Assembly: GCA_025056745.1 (NCBI GenBank) | Contig: JANWVQ010000018.1 | Location: forward strand, 1 to 64,000 | Length of the DNA: 64,000 nt | From: Ignavibacterium sp. | GTDB lineage: Bacteria; Bacteroidota; Ignavibacteria; Ignavibacteriales; Ignavibacteriaceae | Direction: 5' to 3' | Part shown: positions 54,107-63,800 of the stretch, in pieces | How positions within the stretch are numbered: the stretch's first letter is position 1 | How the letters are laid out: each line of letters begins with the position of its first letter | Translations under genes and position numbers: made by a program | The notes under the pieces: model-generated | Database searches by the model: none | The model's input: the letters and a program-made list of their open reading frames with translations, nothing else | What the model was told of the DNA's origin: nothing

Positions 54107-55156
54107 ATGTTTGAATATGTTGGTTCAATTCACATTCACTCAGTTTTCTCTGACGGAACGGGTGAAATTCCAGATATAGCAAAATTTGCTGATGAGATAG
54201 GACTGGATTTTATAATAATCACTGATCATAATACTCTGAGAGGATTACACGAAGGCTATGAGAAATGGTATGGCAACACTCTTTGTTTAGTAGGCTGCGA
54301 AATCAATGATAAAAATAACAAAAACCATTACCTTGCCTTTGGAATAAACGATGCTTTTTCTACTCGAACCCCAGCAAAAAAATATGTTCAAAAAGTAAAA
54401 GAGTTAGGTGGTGTAGGAATAATTGCTCATCCTTTGGAAAAACGAACTCATATGAAAGAACATCCTCCATACCCTTGGACTGAATGGGATATTACTGATT
54501 TTGATGGAATGGAAATTTGGAATCATATGTCAGAGTGGATGGAAAATCTCACTGAAGAAAATAAATACAGGTCTTTTATTCATCCACTTAAAACAATAAC
54601 AGCGCCTACTGAAGAAACTTTAAAGCTTTGGGATGAATTAAATCTCAAAAGGAAAGTTGTTGGAATCGGTGGAGTTGATGCACACGCACATAAATATAAT
54701 CTTCTTGGATTTTTGGAAGTTGAAATTTTTCCTTATAAAGTTTTATTCAAGTCTGTTAGAACTCACGTCCTTTTAGAAAATGAAATAAAAAAAGGTAGTA
54801 CTCAAAAAGAAATCGATACCGCAAAATGGCAAATATATAACGCAATTCGAAAAGGTTCTGCTTTTATTGCTAATGATTATAATGGTGATTCTCGTGGTTT
54901 TAGATTTTATGCAAAAAGAAATGAGGAAGTATTCAATATGGGTGATTCTGTCGATCATTATGAAAATGTCTCTCTTCACATTTCTATTCCATTATCAGAT
55001 TCAGAAGTAAGAATTATTCAAAACGGGAAATTAATATCAGAACATCTCTCAAATCAGATAGAATATAAATTAAAAGAACCAGGAATTTATAGAGTTGAAG
55101 TATTTAGAAATAAAAGAGCCTGGATTTATTCAAATCATATAAGAGTTGGAATTTAG
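54107..55156 (+). CDS. PHP domain phosphoesterase
   Basis: The 349-residue protein has the metal-binding motifs of the PHP family: SIHIHSVFSDGTGEI (H9, H11, D16), ITDHNTLRG (D40, H41), GIIAHPLEKR and GGVDAHAHK. The family includes histidinol phosphatases and DNA-related phosphoesterases. No polymerase domain is present, and the length suggests a stand-alone hydrolase acting on a small phosphoester. The C-terminal third (about 265-349) is beta-rich and may form an accessory Ig-like domain. It has no obvious ribosome site. Confidence 0.85.
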   Translation: MFEYVGSIHIHSVFSDGTGEIPDIAKFADEIGLDFIIITDHNTLRGLHEGYEKWYGNTLCLVGCEINDKNNKNHYLAFGINDAFSTRTPAKKYVQKVKELGGVGIIAHPLEKRTHMKEHPPYPWTEWDITDFDGMEIWNHMSEWMENLTEENKYRSFIHPLKTITAPTEETLKLWDELNLKRKVVGIGGVDAHAHKYNLLGFLEVEIFPYKVLFKSVRTHVLLENEIKKGSTQKEIDTAKWQIYNAIRKGSAFIANDYNGDSRGFRFYAKRNEEVFNMGDSVDHYENVSLHISIPLSDSEVRIIQNGKLISEHLSNQIEYKLKEPGIYRVEVFRNKRAWIYSNHIRVGI

Positions 55157-55303
55157 TTTTTAGTTTTTTCGTACCTGATTCAAAATTCTAAGATAATAAT
55201 CTCTTCTACTTTTCATTATCCTTATAATATATTTACTTATGTTTGCCCTGAATTGTATTAATTATTTTTATCAATAAAAAAATCCAAGATTAAATAACTC
55301 ATT

Positions 55304-57274
55304 ATGAAAAATGAGTCTCTGAAAAAACTGAATAAAGTTTTGTATTACTTAGGTTTTGAAATTTCTAAAATCATACATTCAATTTTTTTACTAATTTTTA
55401 TTTACATAAATCAGAATTCATTTGCACAGACTTACAGTGATAGCCTTGAATTAGAACAATCTTATAAAACTCGTAACAATTTGTTTTCAATTTTTGATAA
55501 GCAATTAAATGTTTACAGCTTAAATTCTTTTTTCTCTTTTTCGAACCAAATTGAAAATTATCAAATCAGTATAAATGAAAATTTCAGATCATCTTATATA
55601 AAAGGAATAGAAAATACTTTCAGAGATGAAAATCAATTAAATATTTTTCTTGCTAATCAAATTAATGAAAATCTCGATTTAGGAATAAAATTTAGAAGTT
55701 CAATTTTGTCTGACAGCAGAAAGCTCGAGATTAACCAAGCTTCAATTTCATCTTTATCTACTTTTTCAAAACTTAAATTTTTTGATAGTAAATTCAATAT
55801 TATTCCATTCGTCGGCTATTCTGTAAACAATCAAATTAGTGAAAAAGATTGGGGTGCGGAATATGGTTTTGAAGTAGCATCAAAAAATTTAGAAATAAGT
55901 GATTTTATTATTGATTCTGACATAAAATTCAAAAATGAAGATATTTCGCCGAGGAAAAATTTCATTCGTCTTTTAGGATTACAACTTGTAACTGAATTTG
56001 ACAAGAATATTGTGAACAATTTCAATATAAAATTTGCAAAAAATAGAAAAGACTTTTACTTCGCTGCTGATTCGCTAATAGCACAAAACTTCAACGTAAA
56101 TAATAATTTACAAAGCAGAATAGAAACTCAATATTTTGCTTCAAACAAATTGATACTCATTTCTTTTTTTGATTATCTTAGCTTCGAATCAGAAGGAAAG
56201 ATTAATTTAAGAAAAGTTAATCGTGAAACCAGATATAAACTTCCTAGTATCCAATCTTCACCAATATTTGATACTGAAATTAATGAGCTCAAATTAGAAT
56301 TCGATTTATCTTTGGTTTATAAAACTGAAACATTTAACAGCAACTTAAAATTTTCTCTAAGCGAACGTGATGAAAAAAATTCTGTTATATATGATGACAG
56401 GATAAATTTAATTTTATATGAACAAAGAAAAGAATCTGAAGAACAAAAAAACAACAATAGTACTTTTGGTACCTTATCATTTGAGGCGAATTATACTCCA
56501 ACAAATAAAGACAAGGTCAGTTTAAGCTTTTATCAGAGCAAATTAAAATACGACACACAGAGTTTTCTAAATGATGATGACAGAGATGAAATACTTACAA
56601 TAATACGACTGTATTATTCAAGAATATTAAATCCATTCTTCACACTTTTTTTAAATACTGAAGCTAATCAATCTCACACGGTTTATATATTTTCTTCCAA
56701 GAGTTCAAATAATAACATTAACAGAGTATTTCGATTTAGAACAGGTTCAGAGTTTAATTCAAAATTAATTAATTCATCGAACATATTCGAGGTTTCTGCT
56801 AATTATACGAGTTACGATTTTGAGGATTTAAATTCTAAATTAAGAAGTTTTTCGTACCGCCAGTTTACTGCACTTGATTCAACAAAAATATTCTTAACTA
56901 AAAGAATGAATTTTAATTTCATTGGTTATATTAAAATGTCTGAACAAGGTGATTTTAATTGGAAATCTTTCTCAGAGAAGCCCCGAAAGCATATTAAAGA
57001 AATCTTTATTGAACCTAAATTTGAACTTGAATTTTATCAAAACTTATTTGCCTTTGGTATGCGTTATTTCAGACTTTCGTCGTTTAATTATAGAGAAACA
57101 AAAAAAGTTTTTGATAGTGAATTTTTAAGTTATGGTCCTGTTGTTATGATATTTTTTAATACGTTCTCTAATCTGCTAATTAAGTTACAAGGTTATTATG
57201 AATTTGCTAAGACTTCGAATTTCAAGATTAAACAGCAAGCAAATATGAATTTAAACATTAATTGGAATTTCTAA
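55304..57274 (+). CDS. Putative beta-rich outer-membrane or secreted protein, unrecognised
   Basis: The 656-residue protein has a long hydrophobic N-terminal signal (about 25-42, ending NSFAQ). The rest is almost entirely predicted strands rich in Phe/Tyr/Ser/Asn with charged turns, for example IIPFVGYSVNNQISEKDWGA, YRQFTALDSTKIFLTKRMNF and a final aromatic NMNLNINWNF. That suggests an outer-membrane beta-barrel of the kind common in this phylum, with a C-terminal Phe. I do not recognise a family, and no neighbour explains its role. It lacks TonB-box, plug or sorting-domain features. Confidence 0.65.
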   Translation: MKNESLKKLNKVLYYLGFEISKIIHSIFLLIFIYINQNSFAQTYSDSLELEQSYKTRNNLFSIFDKQLNVYSLNSFFSFSNQIENYQISINENFRSSYIKGIENTFRDENQLNIFLANQINENLDLGIKFRSSILSDSRKLEINQASISSLSTFSKLKFFDSKFNIIPFVGYSVNNQISEKDWGAEYGFEVASKNLEISDFIIDSDIKFKNEDISPRKNFIRLLGLQLVTEFDKNIVNNFNIKFAKNRKDFYFAADSLIAQNFNVNNNLQSRIETQYFASNKLILISFFDYLSFESEGKINLRKVNRETRYKLPSIQSSPIFDTEINELKLEFDLSLVYKTETFNSNLKFSLSERDEKNSVIYDDRINLILYEQRKESEEQKNNNSTFGTLSFEANYTPTNKDKVSLSFYQSKLKYDTQSFLNDDDRDEILTIIRLYYSRILNPFFTLFLNTEANQSHTVYIFSSKSSNNNINRVFRFRTGSEFNSKLINSSNIFEVSANYTSYDFEDLNSKLRSFSYRQFTALDSTKIFLTKRMNFNFIGYIKMSEQGDFNWKSFSEKPRKHIKEIFIEPKFELEFYQNLFAFGMRYFRLSSFNYRETKKVFDSEFLSYGPVVMIFFNTFSNLLIKLQGYYEFAKTSNFKIKQQANMNLNINWNF

Positions 57275-57311
57275 TCATTGAGATTAATTTTCTTACAAAA
57301 AAAAGGAAAAT

Positions 57312-57725
57312 TTGGAAAAAAAATTTTATCATCTAGAAATAGAAAGCGATCCTAAAAATCTCATCACAGTTGAAGAATTTATCAACTATTTCGCAGTTGA
57401 ACTGAATCTCAGCGAAGATAAAATTAATGCATTATTACTATCTGTAACGGAAGCTGTAACTAATGCAATTAAACACGGTAACAAAAATCAACCTAATAAA
57501 TTAGTAACTATAAATGTTACATTTGATTCAGAGTATTTAACAATCTCAATAAAAGATCAAGGAGAAGGTTTCAATCCAAACGACATCCCTGATCCTACTC
57601 ATCCAGAAAATTTACTTAAAGACTCAGGTAGAGGTGTTTATCTTATGAAAATTTATATGGATGAAATCTATTTCAACAAAACAAATGAGGGAATGGAAAC
57701 AATATTAAAATTGAAACTTAATTAA
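57312..57725 (+). CDS. RsbW-like ATP-binding serine kinase/anti-sigma regulator
   Basis: The 137-residue protein has a GHKL-type ATPase fold of the RsbW/SpoIIAB family: the N-box helix [16 protein letters not shown], the G1 box [14 protein letters not shown] and the G2-like [10 protein letters not shown]. Such proteins bind ATP and inhibit sigma factors or phosphorylate anti-sigma antagonists. No partner antagonist or phosphatase gene lies beside it, so the target is unknown. The start is TTG 57312, with AAAAGGA just upstream. Its stop overlaps the beginning of the long mdh reading frame, but the real mdh start is 57755. Confidence 0.85.
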   Translation: MEKKFYHLEIESDPKNLITVEEFINYFAVELNLSEDKINALLLSVTEAVTNAIKHGNKNQPNKLVTINVTFDSEYLTISIKDQGEGFNPNDIPDPTHPENLLKDSGRGVYLMKIYMDEIYFNKTNEGMETILKLKLN

Positions 57726-57754
57726 TGATTTCAGAAAAACTTAAAGGAGAAAAA

Positions 57755-58720
57755 ATGGCAAGAAAAAAAATAGCATTAATAGGTGGAGGTCAAATAGGAG
57801 GTGTTTTAGCCCAATTGATTGCCTCCAGACAATTAGGTGATATCGTTATGTACGATATCGTAGAAGATATGCCACAAGGAAAATGTTTAGATATCGCAGA
57901 AGCTTCTCGCATCGATGGATTTGATGTAAATATTAAGGGCACTAATGATTACAAGGATATTGAGAATTCTGATATTGTTATTGTAACTGCCGGATTGCCA
58001 CGTAAACCAGGAATGAGTCGGGATGATTTGCTAACAACGAATGCTAACATTATAAAAACTGTTGCTGAGAACGTAAAAAAATATGCACCAAATTCAATAG
58101 CAATTATTGTTTCAAATCCACTTGATGCAATGGTTACATTATTTCAAAAAGTAACAGGGTTTGCATTTAATCGAGTTATGGGGCAAGCTGGAGTTTTAGA
58201 TTCATCTAGATTTGCTACTTTTATCGCTTGGGAACTTGGAGTTTCAGTAAAAGATGTAAATGCTCTTGTTCTTGGTGGTCACGGTGATACGATGGTACCA
58301 ATCGTTAGATACGCAAATGTTAATGGTATTCCAGTGATGGAATTATTAGAGAGAAAATACTCAGATAAAGAAAAAGCCAAGGAAATTATGTCTGCAATGG
58401 TTGAAAGAACAAAACAAGCAGGTGGTGAAGTTGTTAAGTTATTAAAAACTGGTTCGGCATTTTATTCACCTGCGTCAGCATCAATTGCTATGGCTGAAGC
58501 TATAATTTTTGATGAAAAGAGAGTTCTACCTGTTTGTGCATATTTAAACGGAGAATTTGGTGTTAGTGGTTATTATGTTGGTGTTCCAGCAATTCTTGGT
58601 AAGAACGGAGTTGAAAAAGTTATTGAATTTAGTCTCAACGATGAGGAAAAATCCTTATTAGATAATTCAGTAAATGCAGTTAAATCTTTAGTGGCTGATA
58701 TGGAAAGATTAGGATTCTGA
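57755..58720 (+). CDS. mdh: Malate dehydrogenase
   Basis: The 321-residue protein is a lactate/malate dehydrogenase-fold enzyme. It has the NAD motif [15 protein letters not shown], the substrate loop [14 protein letters not shown] with the Arg residues that select dicarboxylates, and GGHGDTMVP with the catalytic His. This is the LDH-like type of malate dehydrogenase that reversibly oxidises malate to oxaloacetate in the TCA cycle. ATG 57755 is preceded by AAAGGAG. An in-frame ATG at 57725 would overlap the RsbW-like gene and lacks a site. Confidence 0.96.
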   Translation: MARKKIALIGGGQIGGVLAQLIASRQLGDIVMYDIVEDMPQGKCLDIAEASRIDGFDVNIKGTNDYKDIENSDIVIVTAGLPRKPGMSRDDLLTTNANIIKTVAENVKKYAPNSIAIIVSNPLDAMVTLFQKVTGFAFNRVMGQAGVLDSSRFATFIAWELGVSVKDVNALVLGGHGDTMVPIVRYANVNGIPVMELLERKYSDKEKAKEIMSAMVERTKQAGGEVVKLLKTGSAFYSPASASIAMAEAIIFDEKRVLPVCAYLNGEFGVSGYYVGVPAILGKNGVEKVIEFSLNDEEKSLLDNSVNAVKSLVADMERLGF

Positions 58721-58750
58721 AAATTTTGAATAACTGAAGATATAAATTAA

Positions 58751-58780
58751 AAAGCCCTCAAGATGAGGGCTTTAATTTTT
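58751..58780. terminator. Bidirectional intrinsic terminator between mdh and rpmA
   Basis: AAAGCCCTC at 58751-58759 pairs with GAGGGCTTT at 58765-58773 around a 5-nt loop and is followed by a T-rich tract. It lies between the convergent mdh (+) and rpmA (-) genes. Confidence 0.88.
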
Positions 58781-59037
58781 TATTGTAAAGGATAAACACT
58801 CACGTATTGACGATTTCCTCTTTTGACCTCAAATTTCACAACACCATCAATCAAAGCAAAAAGGGTATCATCTTTACCGATTCCAACATTTTCTCCGGGA
58901 TGAAATTTAGTGCCTCTTTGACGAACAAGAATATTTCCGGCTAAAACTTTTTCTCCGCCAAATCTTTTTACGCCAAGTCTTTGGGCATTACTATCTCTAC
59001 CGTTTCGAGATGAACCTTGACCTTTTTTATGAGCCAT
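58780..59037 (-). CDS. rpmA: 50S ribosomal protein L27
   Basis: The 85-residue protein is a typical L27: [20 protein letters not shown] at the N-terminus, [20 protein letters not shown] in the middle and a basic C-terminus. Its N-terminal tail reaches towards the peptidyl transferase centre. It lies 11 bp after rplU in the same operon, the usual arrangement. Confidence 0.98.
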   Translation of the reverse strand: MAHKKGQGSSRNGRDSNAQRLGVKRFGGEKVLAGNILVRQRGTKFHPGENVGIGKDDTLFALIDGVVKFEVKRGNRQYVSVYPLQ

Positions 59038-59048
59038 AAAAATCTCCT

Positions 59049-59357
59049 TTAACTAATCTTTGTAATTTCTATTCTTGTTAAATGCTGACGATGACCGCGT
59101 GTTTTTTTATAAGAAATTCTTCTTTTCTTTTTGAATACTATAACTTTGTCATCTTTCAAATGAGCTAATACTTTTGCGGTTACTTTTACACCCTCTAAAA
59201 CTGGATTACCAATTTTTGTGGTCTTCCCATCTGTTAGAAGCAAAACTCTATCGAAAACTATCTCAGAATTTTCTTCTGCCTTTAATCTAGGGACGTAATA
59301 TTTTTTATTTTCAGTTACTTTAAATTGCTGTCCAGCTATATCAACTACTGCATACAT
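59049..59357 (-). CDS. rplU: 50S ribosomal protein L21
   Basis: The 102-residue protein is a standard L21 with [14 protein letters not shown] at the start and [20 protein letters not shown] near the end. It starts at ATG 59357 with AGGTGAT just upstream; a GTG at 59366 is in the same frame but overlaps that ribosome site. It is the first gene of the rplU-rpmA operon. A promoter-like sequence lies at 59392-59423. Confidence 0.98.
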   Translation of the reverse strand: MYAVVDIAGQQFKVTENKKYYVPRLKAEENSEIVFDRVLLLTDGKTTKIGNPVLEGVKVTAKVLAHLKDDKVIVFKKKRRISYKKTRGHRQHLTRIEITKIS

Positions 59358-59391
59358 TTTAATCACCTATTATTTTTCTTATTTCGAGCCG

Positions 59392-59423
59392 TAAAACTAA
59401 TAAAATTGAGTTATTTAGACAAA
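59392..59423 (-). promoter_or_regulatory. Bacteroidota-type promoter candidate for rplU-rpmA
   Basis: On the minus strand TTTG (59423-59420) and TAGTTTTA (59399-59392) are separated by exactly 20 nt. This matches the TTTG-N19-21-TAnnTTTG pattern except for the last base. The rplU start codon follows about 34 nt downstream. Confidence 0.45.
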
Positions 59424-59437
59424 TTTTTTTAATGTCA

Positions 59438-60949
59438 TTATTCTACCTTAAAAATTCTTATTGAATCAATTTTTCCAATAAACTTCAAATTACTTAATTG
59501 ATATGGTTCTTCGGTGTAGTCAAAGATATAATTTATTCCCAATTTTTTTGCTTTTTCATACAGTTTGGGATTATTTATTGATAGTTTCTCTGTTCCGAAA
59601 AATTTAGAATTGAGGAAGTATGAAAATGCTAATCCTTGCTCCCAATGATTTGTAGAAGCAAAATTTCCGAATAATTCAAATCTATCTTTAATATTTTTTG
59701 CTTGAAAGTAGAAGTCATTATTTGGTGCTTGCTGTTTAAGTCCATAAATCATAAAAGGGGAAAATGATATTATAATTATAAGATTAATCAATACAGAGTA
59801 AGTTTTGCTTGTAAAAATTTTTATTTGTGCCGAACTCAGTGAATAAAATCCTATAAGAGATAACAAAATAAAAGTTGGCCATATATATCTATTCTCAATA
59901 TAAATAGGGGTATAACCTAAAGCAAAGATTATTGCAGCAATTAAAATTTTTAATAAAATAATATTCTTCAAATCTTTCACTTTAATTAAAAATGCAAAAA
60001 GAGCAAGAGGAGGAGAAAAAACAATAAAAAACAATAAAAACTTTAATACGTTTTTTAAGGTATTAAAGACAAAATATTTAAGATCTTGAATGTTTGAAAA
60101 AGGATTCCAATTTGGATAAGAGTTAATATTCGGATCATCCCAAGCACTTACAGAAAATTTATCTGATGGTATAGCAAATCCTGAGTCAATTGATGGGTGT
60201 TTAAAGTTTAATTCTGGATTAACTATTCTTAAATTTATAGTTCCTGATGATGAAATTGTAAAGCTTCCATATTTTTCACTCAATAAATAAATCCAAGGCG
60301 CAATAAGTATTAAAAATAATATTATACTAACGATGTATCTAACAAGTACAATTTTCGATATTTTTTTATAAAGAAGGTATTCAATGAATATTAAAATTGT
60401 TTGATAACTCAAAAAAAACATTAATCCATAACTCTTAGTCAGAAACATCAATGCACCCAAAAATGAAGATAGGAAAACTAGTGATTTACTGTCCCAGAAT
60501 TTTTCTTCTGTTGTGAGGTAAACATAAATCAGAGTTATTATTAATAATAGATAATCAGGTGTTAATCTATAAAATGAAAAATATATCGCAGGCAGAATAA
60601 AAAAATAAATTCCCAAGACTCTAATTTTTTCGTTAACATTTAATCTAATAAGGAACTTATTAATTAGAACAAATAAAATAATTGATAAAAAAATTGTAAT
60701 TAATCTAGCGAAAATGTGTTGTTCGATCTTTAGCAAGAAAGAAGGTAACAATAACCAAGAAAATAATGGGCCCCAATATGCATTTATTGCTTCGAAAAAA
60801 TTTCCATTGTAATACTTTTTAGAAATAGATATGTAGCTTATACTATCAGGATTAATTCCGTGAATAAAATATTTAGCTGCAATAAACCAACAAATTAGAT
60901 AAAATAAAATTGAAATAAACAAATGTTTGTTGTTTTTCGATTTAATCAA
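59438..60949 (-). CDS. GT-C type membrane glycosyltransferase-like protein
   Basis: The 503-residue protein has about eleven or twelve hydrophobic helices and an N-terminal periplasmic loop GINPDSISYISISKKYYNGN containing the acidic position (Asp-Ser) found in GT-C enzymes such as ArnT/PMT (GT39-like), which use polyprenyl-phosphate sugars. The C-terminal part (about 420-503) is soluble. Pairing with a GT2-type polyprenyl-phosphate glycosyltransferase one base upstream supports this role: the GT2 protein would make the lipid-linked sugar and this protein would transfer it. The start is TTG 60949. The acceptor is unknown. Confidence 0.7.
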   Translation of the reverse strand: MIKSKNNKHLFISILFYLICWFIAAKYFIHGINPDSISYISISKKYYNGNFFEAINAYWGPLFSWLLLPSFLLKIEQHIFARLITIFLSIILFVLINKFLIRLNVNEKIRVLGIYFFILPAIYFSFYRLTPDYLLLIITLIYVYLTTEEKFWDSKSLVFLSSFLGALMFLTKSYGLMFFLSYQTILIFIEYLLYKKISKIVLVRYIVSIILFLILIAPWIYLLSEKYGSFTISSSGTINLRIVNPELNFKHPSIDSGFAIPSDKFSVSAWDDPNINSYPNWNPFSNIQDLKYFVFNTLKNVLKFLLFFIVFSPPLALFAFLIKVKDLKNIILLKILIAAIIFALGYTPIYIENRYIWPTFILLSLIGFYSLSSAQIKIFTSKTYSVLINLIIIISFSPFMIYGLKQQAPNNDFYFQAKNIKDRFELFGNFASTNHWEQGLAFSYFLNSKFFGTEKLSINNPKLYEKAKKLGINYIFDYTEEPYQLSNLKFIGKIDSIRIFKVE

Positions 60950-60950
60950 T

Positions 60951-62087
60951 TTAAACTCTTTTGATTAAATGAGAGAATATTATAGAACTCACAAGTTGAA
61001 CTCCAAAAGTACCTAGTGAAATGAAAAATACAGTATCTTTTGAAAAATCAATGTTCGAAAAACCATTCTTTGCCCACAAAGCGAAAAGTAAAAAAATAAA
61101 TCCAAATGATACTAAAAGCGTTGATACTGAAAACCAAAATAGTTTGTCCTCAGAGAGATTAATTAAATATTCATATAATTTTGGTAAACTTTTTCTTTTA
61201 GTAGATAAACCTAAACCAATTGAAAAAATTGTTAGACCAATTACTCCTAAAAACAATAATACAAGCATTGTGTGAATACCCAAGATATTAAATATCCATA
61301 ATTTAATTGGTCCAAGCAACCAGCCCAATAAAATTCCCAAAAAAGAAAAAGTGAATATCAGTAAACCGAGATTATGGAATAACACAGGAGCTTCAACAAG
61401 AATTTGAAGTAAATGACGCATTCCATCTCTCCAAGTTCTGAGATGTGGCACTCTTCCCTCTTTATCAGGATATAAGGTTACATCAATATGAGAAATTTTT
61501 GCTCCGTTCTGTAATGCTTTTACCAACATTTCAGATGCGAATTCCATACCAGTTCCTTTAATATCCCATTCCAAATATGATTTTCTATTAAAACAACGAA
61601 AACCCGAATTACAATCTTTAATTTTATTATCTGATTTGGCATATAGTAAATTAATAATTCCATTAAGAACTGGAGTCCCTAAATATCGATGTAAAAAAGG
61701 CATTGATTCAGTCTTAAGAGTTTTATTCAATCTATTCCCAATTACCAGATCATATCCTTTAATAGCTTCAAAGAATAATTTTGGTGCCTCAAGAAAGTCG
61801 TAAGTATCATCAGCATCTGCAAAAACTACGTAGTCAGTATCAGCTGATTTTATTCCGAAATCTAAAGCAGCACCATATCCTTTTGTCTTGCAGTGTACTA
61901 TTGTTGCTCCAAAATTTTCCGCAATATTCACTGAATTATCTTTACTACCATTATCTGATACTATTATTTTTACTGGATAATCTTTAAGAATGGTTTCTTT
62001 TACTCGATTTATTTTACTCAACACAAAAGGAAGAGTTTTTTCTTCATTGAGACAAGGTATCACAAAAGTAAGAGAAGGCTTTTTCAT
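60951..62087 (-). CDS. GT2 family glycosyltransferase with membrane tail
   Basis: The 378-residue protein has an N-terminal GT-A fold with TFVIPCLNEEKTLPFVLSKI, SDNGSKDNSV and the metal-binding FADADDTYDF, then a cytosolic catalytic region of about 240 residues. Four hydrophobic segments follow (about 240-262, 272-300, 318-343, 352-375). This is the layout of dolichol- or polyprenyl-phosphate mannosyl/glucosyl transferases that charge lipid carriers. It lies one base before the GT-C gene and 4 bp after the histidine kinase gene. Confidence 0.85.
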   Translation of the reverse strand: MKKPSLTFVIPCLNEEKTLPFVLSKINRVKETILKDYPVKIIVSDNGSKDNSVNIAENFGATIVHCKTKGYGAALDFGIKSADTDYVVFADADDTYDFLEAPKLFFEAIKGYDLVIGNRLNKTLKTESMPFLHRYLGTPVLNGIINLLYAKSDNKIKDCNSGFRCFNRKSYLEWDIKGTGMEFASEMLVKALQNGAKISHIDVTLYPDKEGRVPHLRTWRDGMRHLLQILVEAPVLFHNLGLLIFTFSFLGILLGWLLGPIKLWIFNILGIHTMLVLLFLGVIGLTIFSIGLGLSTKRKSLPKLYEYLINLSEDKLFWFSVSTLLVSFGFIFLLFALWAKNGFSNIDFSKDTVFFISLGTFGVQLVSSIIFSHLIKRV

Positions 62088-62091
62088 AGTT

Positions 62092-63120
62092 TTATTTCTT
62101 CAATTTAAAACTAAATTCACTTCCTATCCCAAGTTTGCTTTGAACTTGAATTTTTGTGTTATGAGCTTCAAGTATGTGCTTTACAATTGATAATCCTAAA
62201 CCAGTTCCGCCAACAGCTCTTGAACGTGCTTTGTCAACTCTGTAGAATCTTTCAAATATTCTATCTAAATCCGATTCTGGAATTCCAATACCAGTATCTT
62301 TTATGCGAAAATTAACGAATTTTTTCTCTTCTTCGACGATTATTTCAACTTTACCTTGTTCAGTATACTTTATTGCATTATGAATAAGATTAGTAAAAAC
62401 TTGTTTTAACCTTTCCTTATCCCCTAAAACATATAATTCAGAAGGTACTTCGTGAAGGATTAGTTGAATATTTTTTTCTTCAGCTAAGTGACGAAGTTCT
62501 TCAACTATAGAGCATAGGTAAGGTTTGATTTCAAAATATCTAAAACTCATCTGCATTTCACCAGACTCAATCATAGAAATATTTATCAAATCGCTTAAGA
62601 GATTATTTAAGTTTATTGTGTGTTGGTTGGCTTTATTGAGAAAATTTCTATTCACTTTTGGGTCATCAATAGCACCATTTAATAGAGTTTCAATATAACC
62701 TTGAATAGCAAAAATAGGAGTTCTTAATTCGTGAGAGACATTACCTATGAATTCTGAACGAACTCTCTGAAGTTTTTTCATATATTCAATATCATTTTTA
62801 GATTTTTCAAACATTCTTTTAATAGAATTTTCAAGTTTATTCAACTTTTCCCTAAGTAAAATTTCATCTGACTTTTGATATTTATTTTCTCGAATATTAT
62901 CAATTATTCTTACTATTTCATCTAATTCTTTTTCCCTTTTCCTGCTCACGTAGTAAAAAGTGAATGTGTTGGATATGAATAGTAGAATTAGAAATAAAGT
63001 AATGTTGATAATTTTGAAGTAAAGAGGAATAACAATCAAAATCGTTAGGGCGATAGAGATAAAATATTCTTTGGAATATTGACGAATTAACTTGAAAAAA
63101 TTCTTTATACTAATTAACAC
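62092..63120 (-). CDS. Sensor histidine kinase, PhoR-like without a periplasmic sensor
   Basis: The 342-residue protein has two adjacent hydrophobic segments (about 19-35 and 40-58) joined by only a few residues, so no periplasmic sensor domain is present. A coiled linker precedes the H-box FIGNVSHELRTPIFAIQGYI, with phosphoacceptor His130. N, G1 and G2 boxes follow: NLIHNAIKYTEQGK, IKDTGIGIPESDLDRIFERF and GGTGLGLSIVKHI. The GTG start at 63120 overlaps the response regulator's end by 11 bp. The signal is probably sensed in the membrane or by a partner; PhoU and Pst genes are absent from the window. Confidence 0.9.
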   Translation of the reverse strand: MLISIKNFFKLIRQYSKEYFISIALTILIVIPLYFKIINITLFLILLFISNTFTFYYVSRKREKELDEIVRIIDNIRENKYQKSDEILLREKLNKLENSIKRMFEKSKNDIEYMKKLQRVRSEFIGNVSHELRTPIFAIQGYIETLLNGAIDDPKVNRNFLNKANQHTINLNNLLSDLINISMIESGEMQMSFRYFEIKPYLCSIVEELRHLAEEKNIQLILHEVPSELYVLGDKERLKQVFTNLIHNAIKYTEQGKVEIIVEEEKKFVNFRIKDTGIGIPESDLDRIFERFYRVDKARSRAVGGTGLGLSIVKHILEAHNTKIQVQSKLGIGSEFSFKLKK

Positions 63121-63799
63121 TTTTTATTTTATAGCCCACACCTTTTATAGTTTCAATTAAATCAGCGTGTTTGCCAAGCTTCTCACGAATTTTTCTTATA
63201 TGAACATCTACTGTCCTATCTACAACATAAACATCCGTTCCCCAAATTTCTTTGAGTAAATATTCTCTATTAAAAACTTTATCTGGATTATTTATTAAAA
63301 AATATAATATCTCAAATTCTTTTCTTGGGAAATAAATTTCAACATTATCAACAAAGACTTTAAATGTTTCTTTATCGATTTTGATAGGTCCGTAAGTTAT
63401 TTTAATTGGATATTTATGTTTTGAGGAAATTTCTTCACTTTTTTTAAGATTAGTCTTAACACGAGCTATTAATTTCTTAGGAGAAATTGGTTTTTGAATA
63501 TAATCAATTGCACCTGATTCTAACGCTTTAATTTCACTTATCTCACCATTTTTCGCTGTTAAAAAAATTACTGGAATATCTTTGAATCTTGAATCCTTTT
63601 TCATTCTTTCCAAAACTTCAAAGCCATCTAAAACTGGCATCATTAAATCAAGAATTACAAGGTCTGTATTCTCTGTGAGTTTTTCTAAAGCTTCCTTGCC
63701 ATTTAAAGCAGTTATTATCTCATATCCTTCGAGTTCTAGGTTGTATCTTAGAAACTCGAGAATGTCAGCCTCATCATCAACAAGTAATATTTTTGCCAT
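63110..63799 (-). CDS. Response regulator, OmpR/PhoB family
   Basis: The 229-residue protein has an N-terminal receiver domain with LLVDDEADILEF, phosphoacceptor Asp51 in VILDLMMPVLDG, the Thr of FLTAKNGE and Lys in YIQKPISPKKL. Its C-terminal winged-helix domain contains FPRKEFEILYFLI and DRTVDVHIRKIREKLG, typical of PhoB/OmpR DNA-binding regulators. It is co-transcribed with the histidine kinase, with an 11-bp overlap. Its target promoters are not evident. Confidence 0.95.
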   Translation of the reverse strand: MAKILLVDDEADILEFLRYNLELEGYEIITALNGKEALEKLTENTDLVILDLMMPVLDGFEVLERMKKDSRFKDIPVIFLTAKNGEISEIKALESGAIDYIQKPISPKKLIARVKTNLKKSEEISSKHKYPIKITYGPIKIDKETFKVFVDNVEIYFPRKEFEILYFLINNPDKVFNREYLLKEIWGTDVYVVDRTVDVHIRKIREKLGKHADLIETIKGVGYKIKSVN

Positions 63800-63800
63800 A

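Noticed and set aside
59367-59437. L21 leader-type regulatory RNA upstream of rplU
   Set aside because: The 70-bp leader shows a promoter-like pattern but no convincing conserved hairpins that would support an autoregulatory structure.
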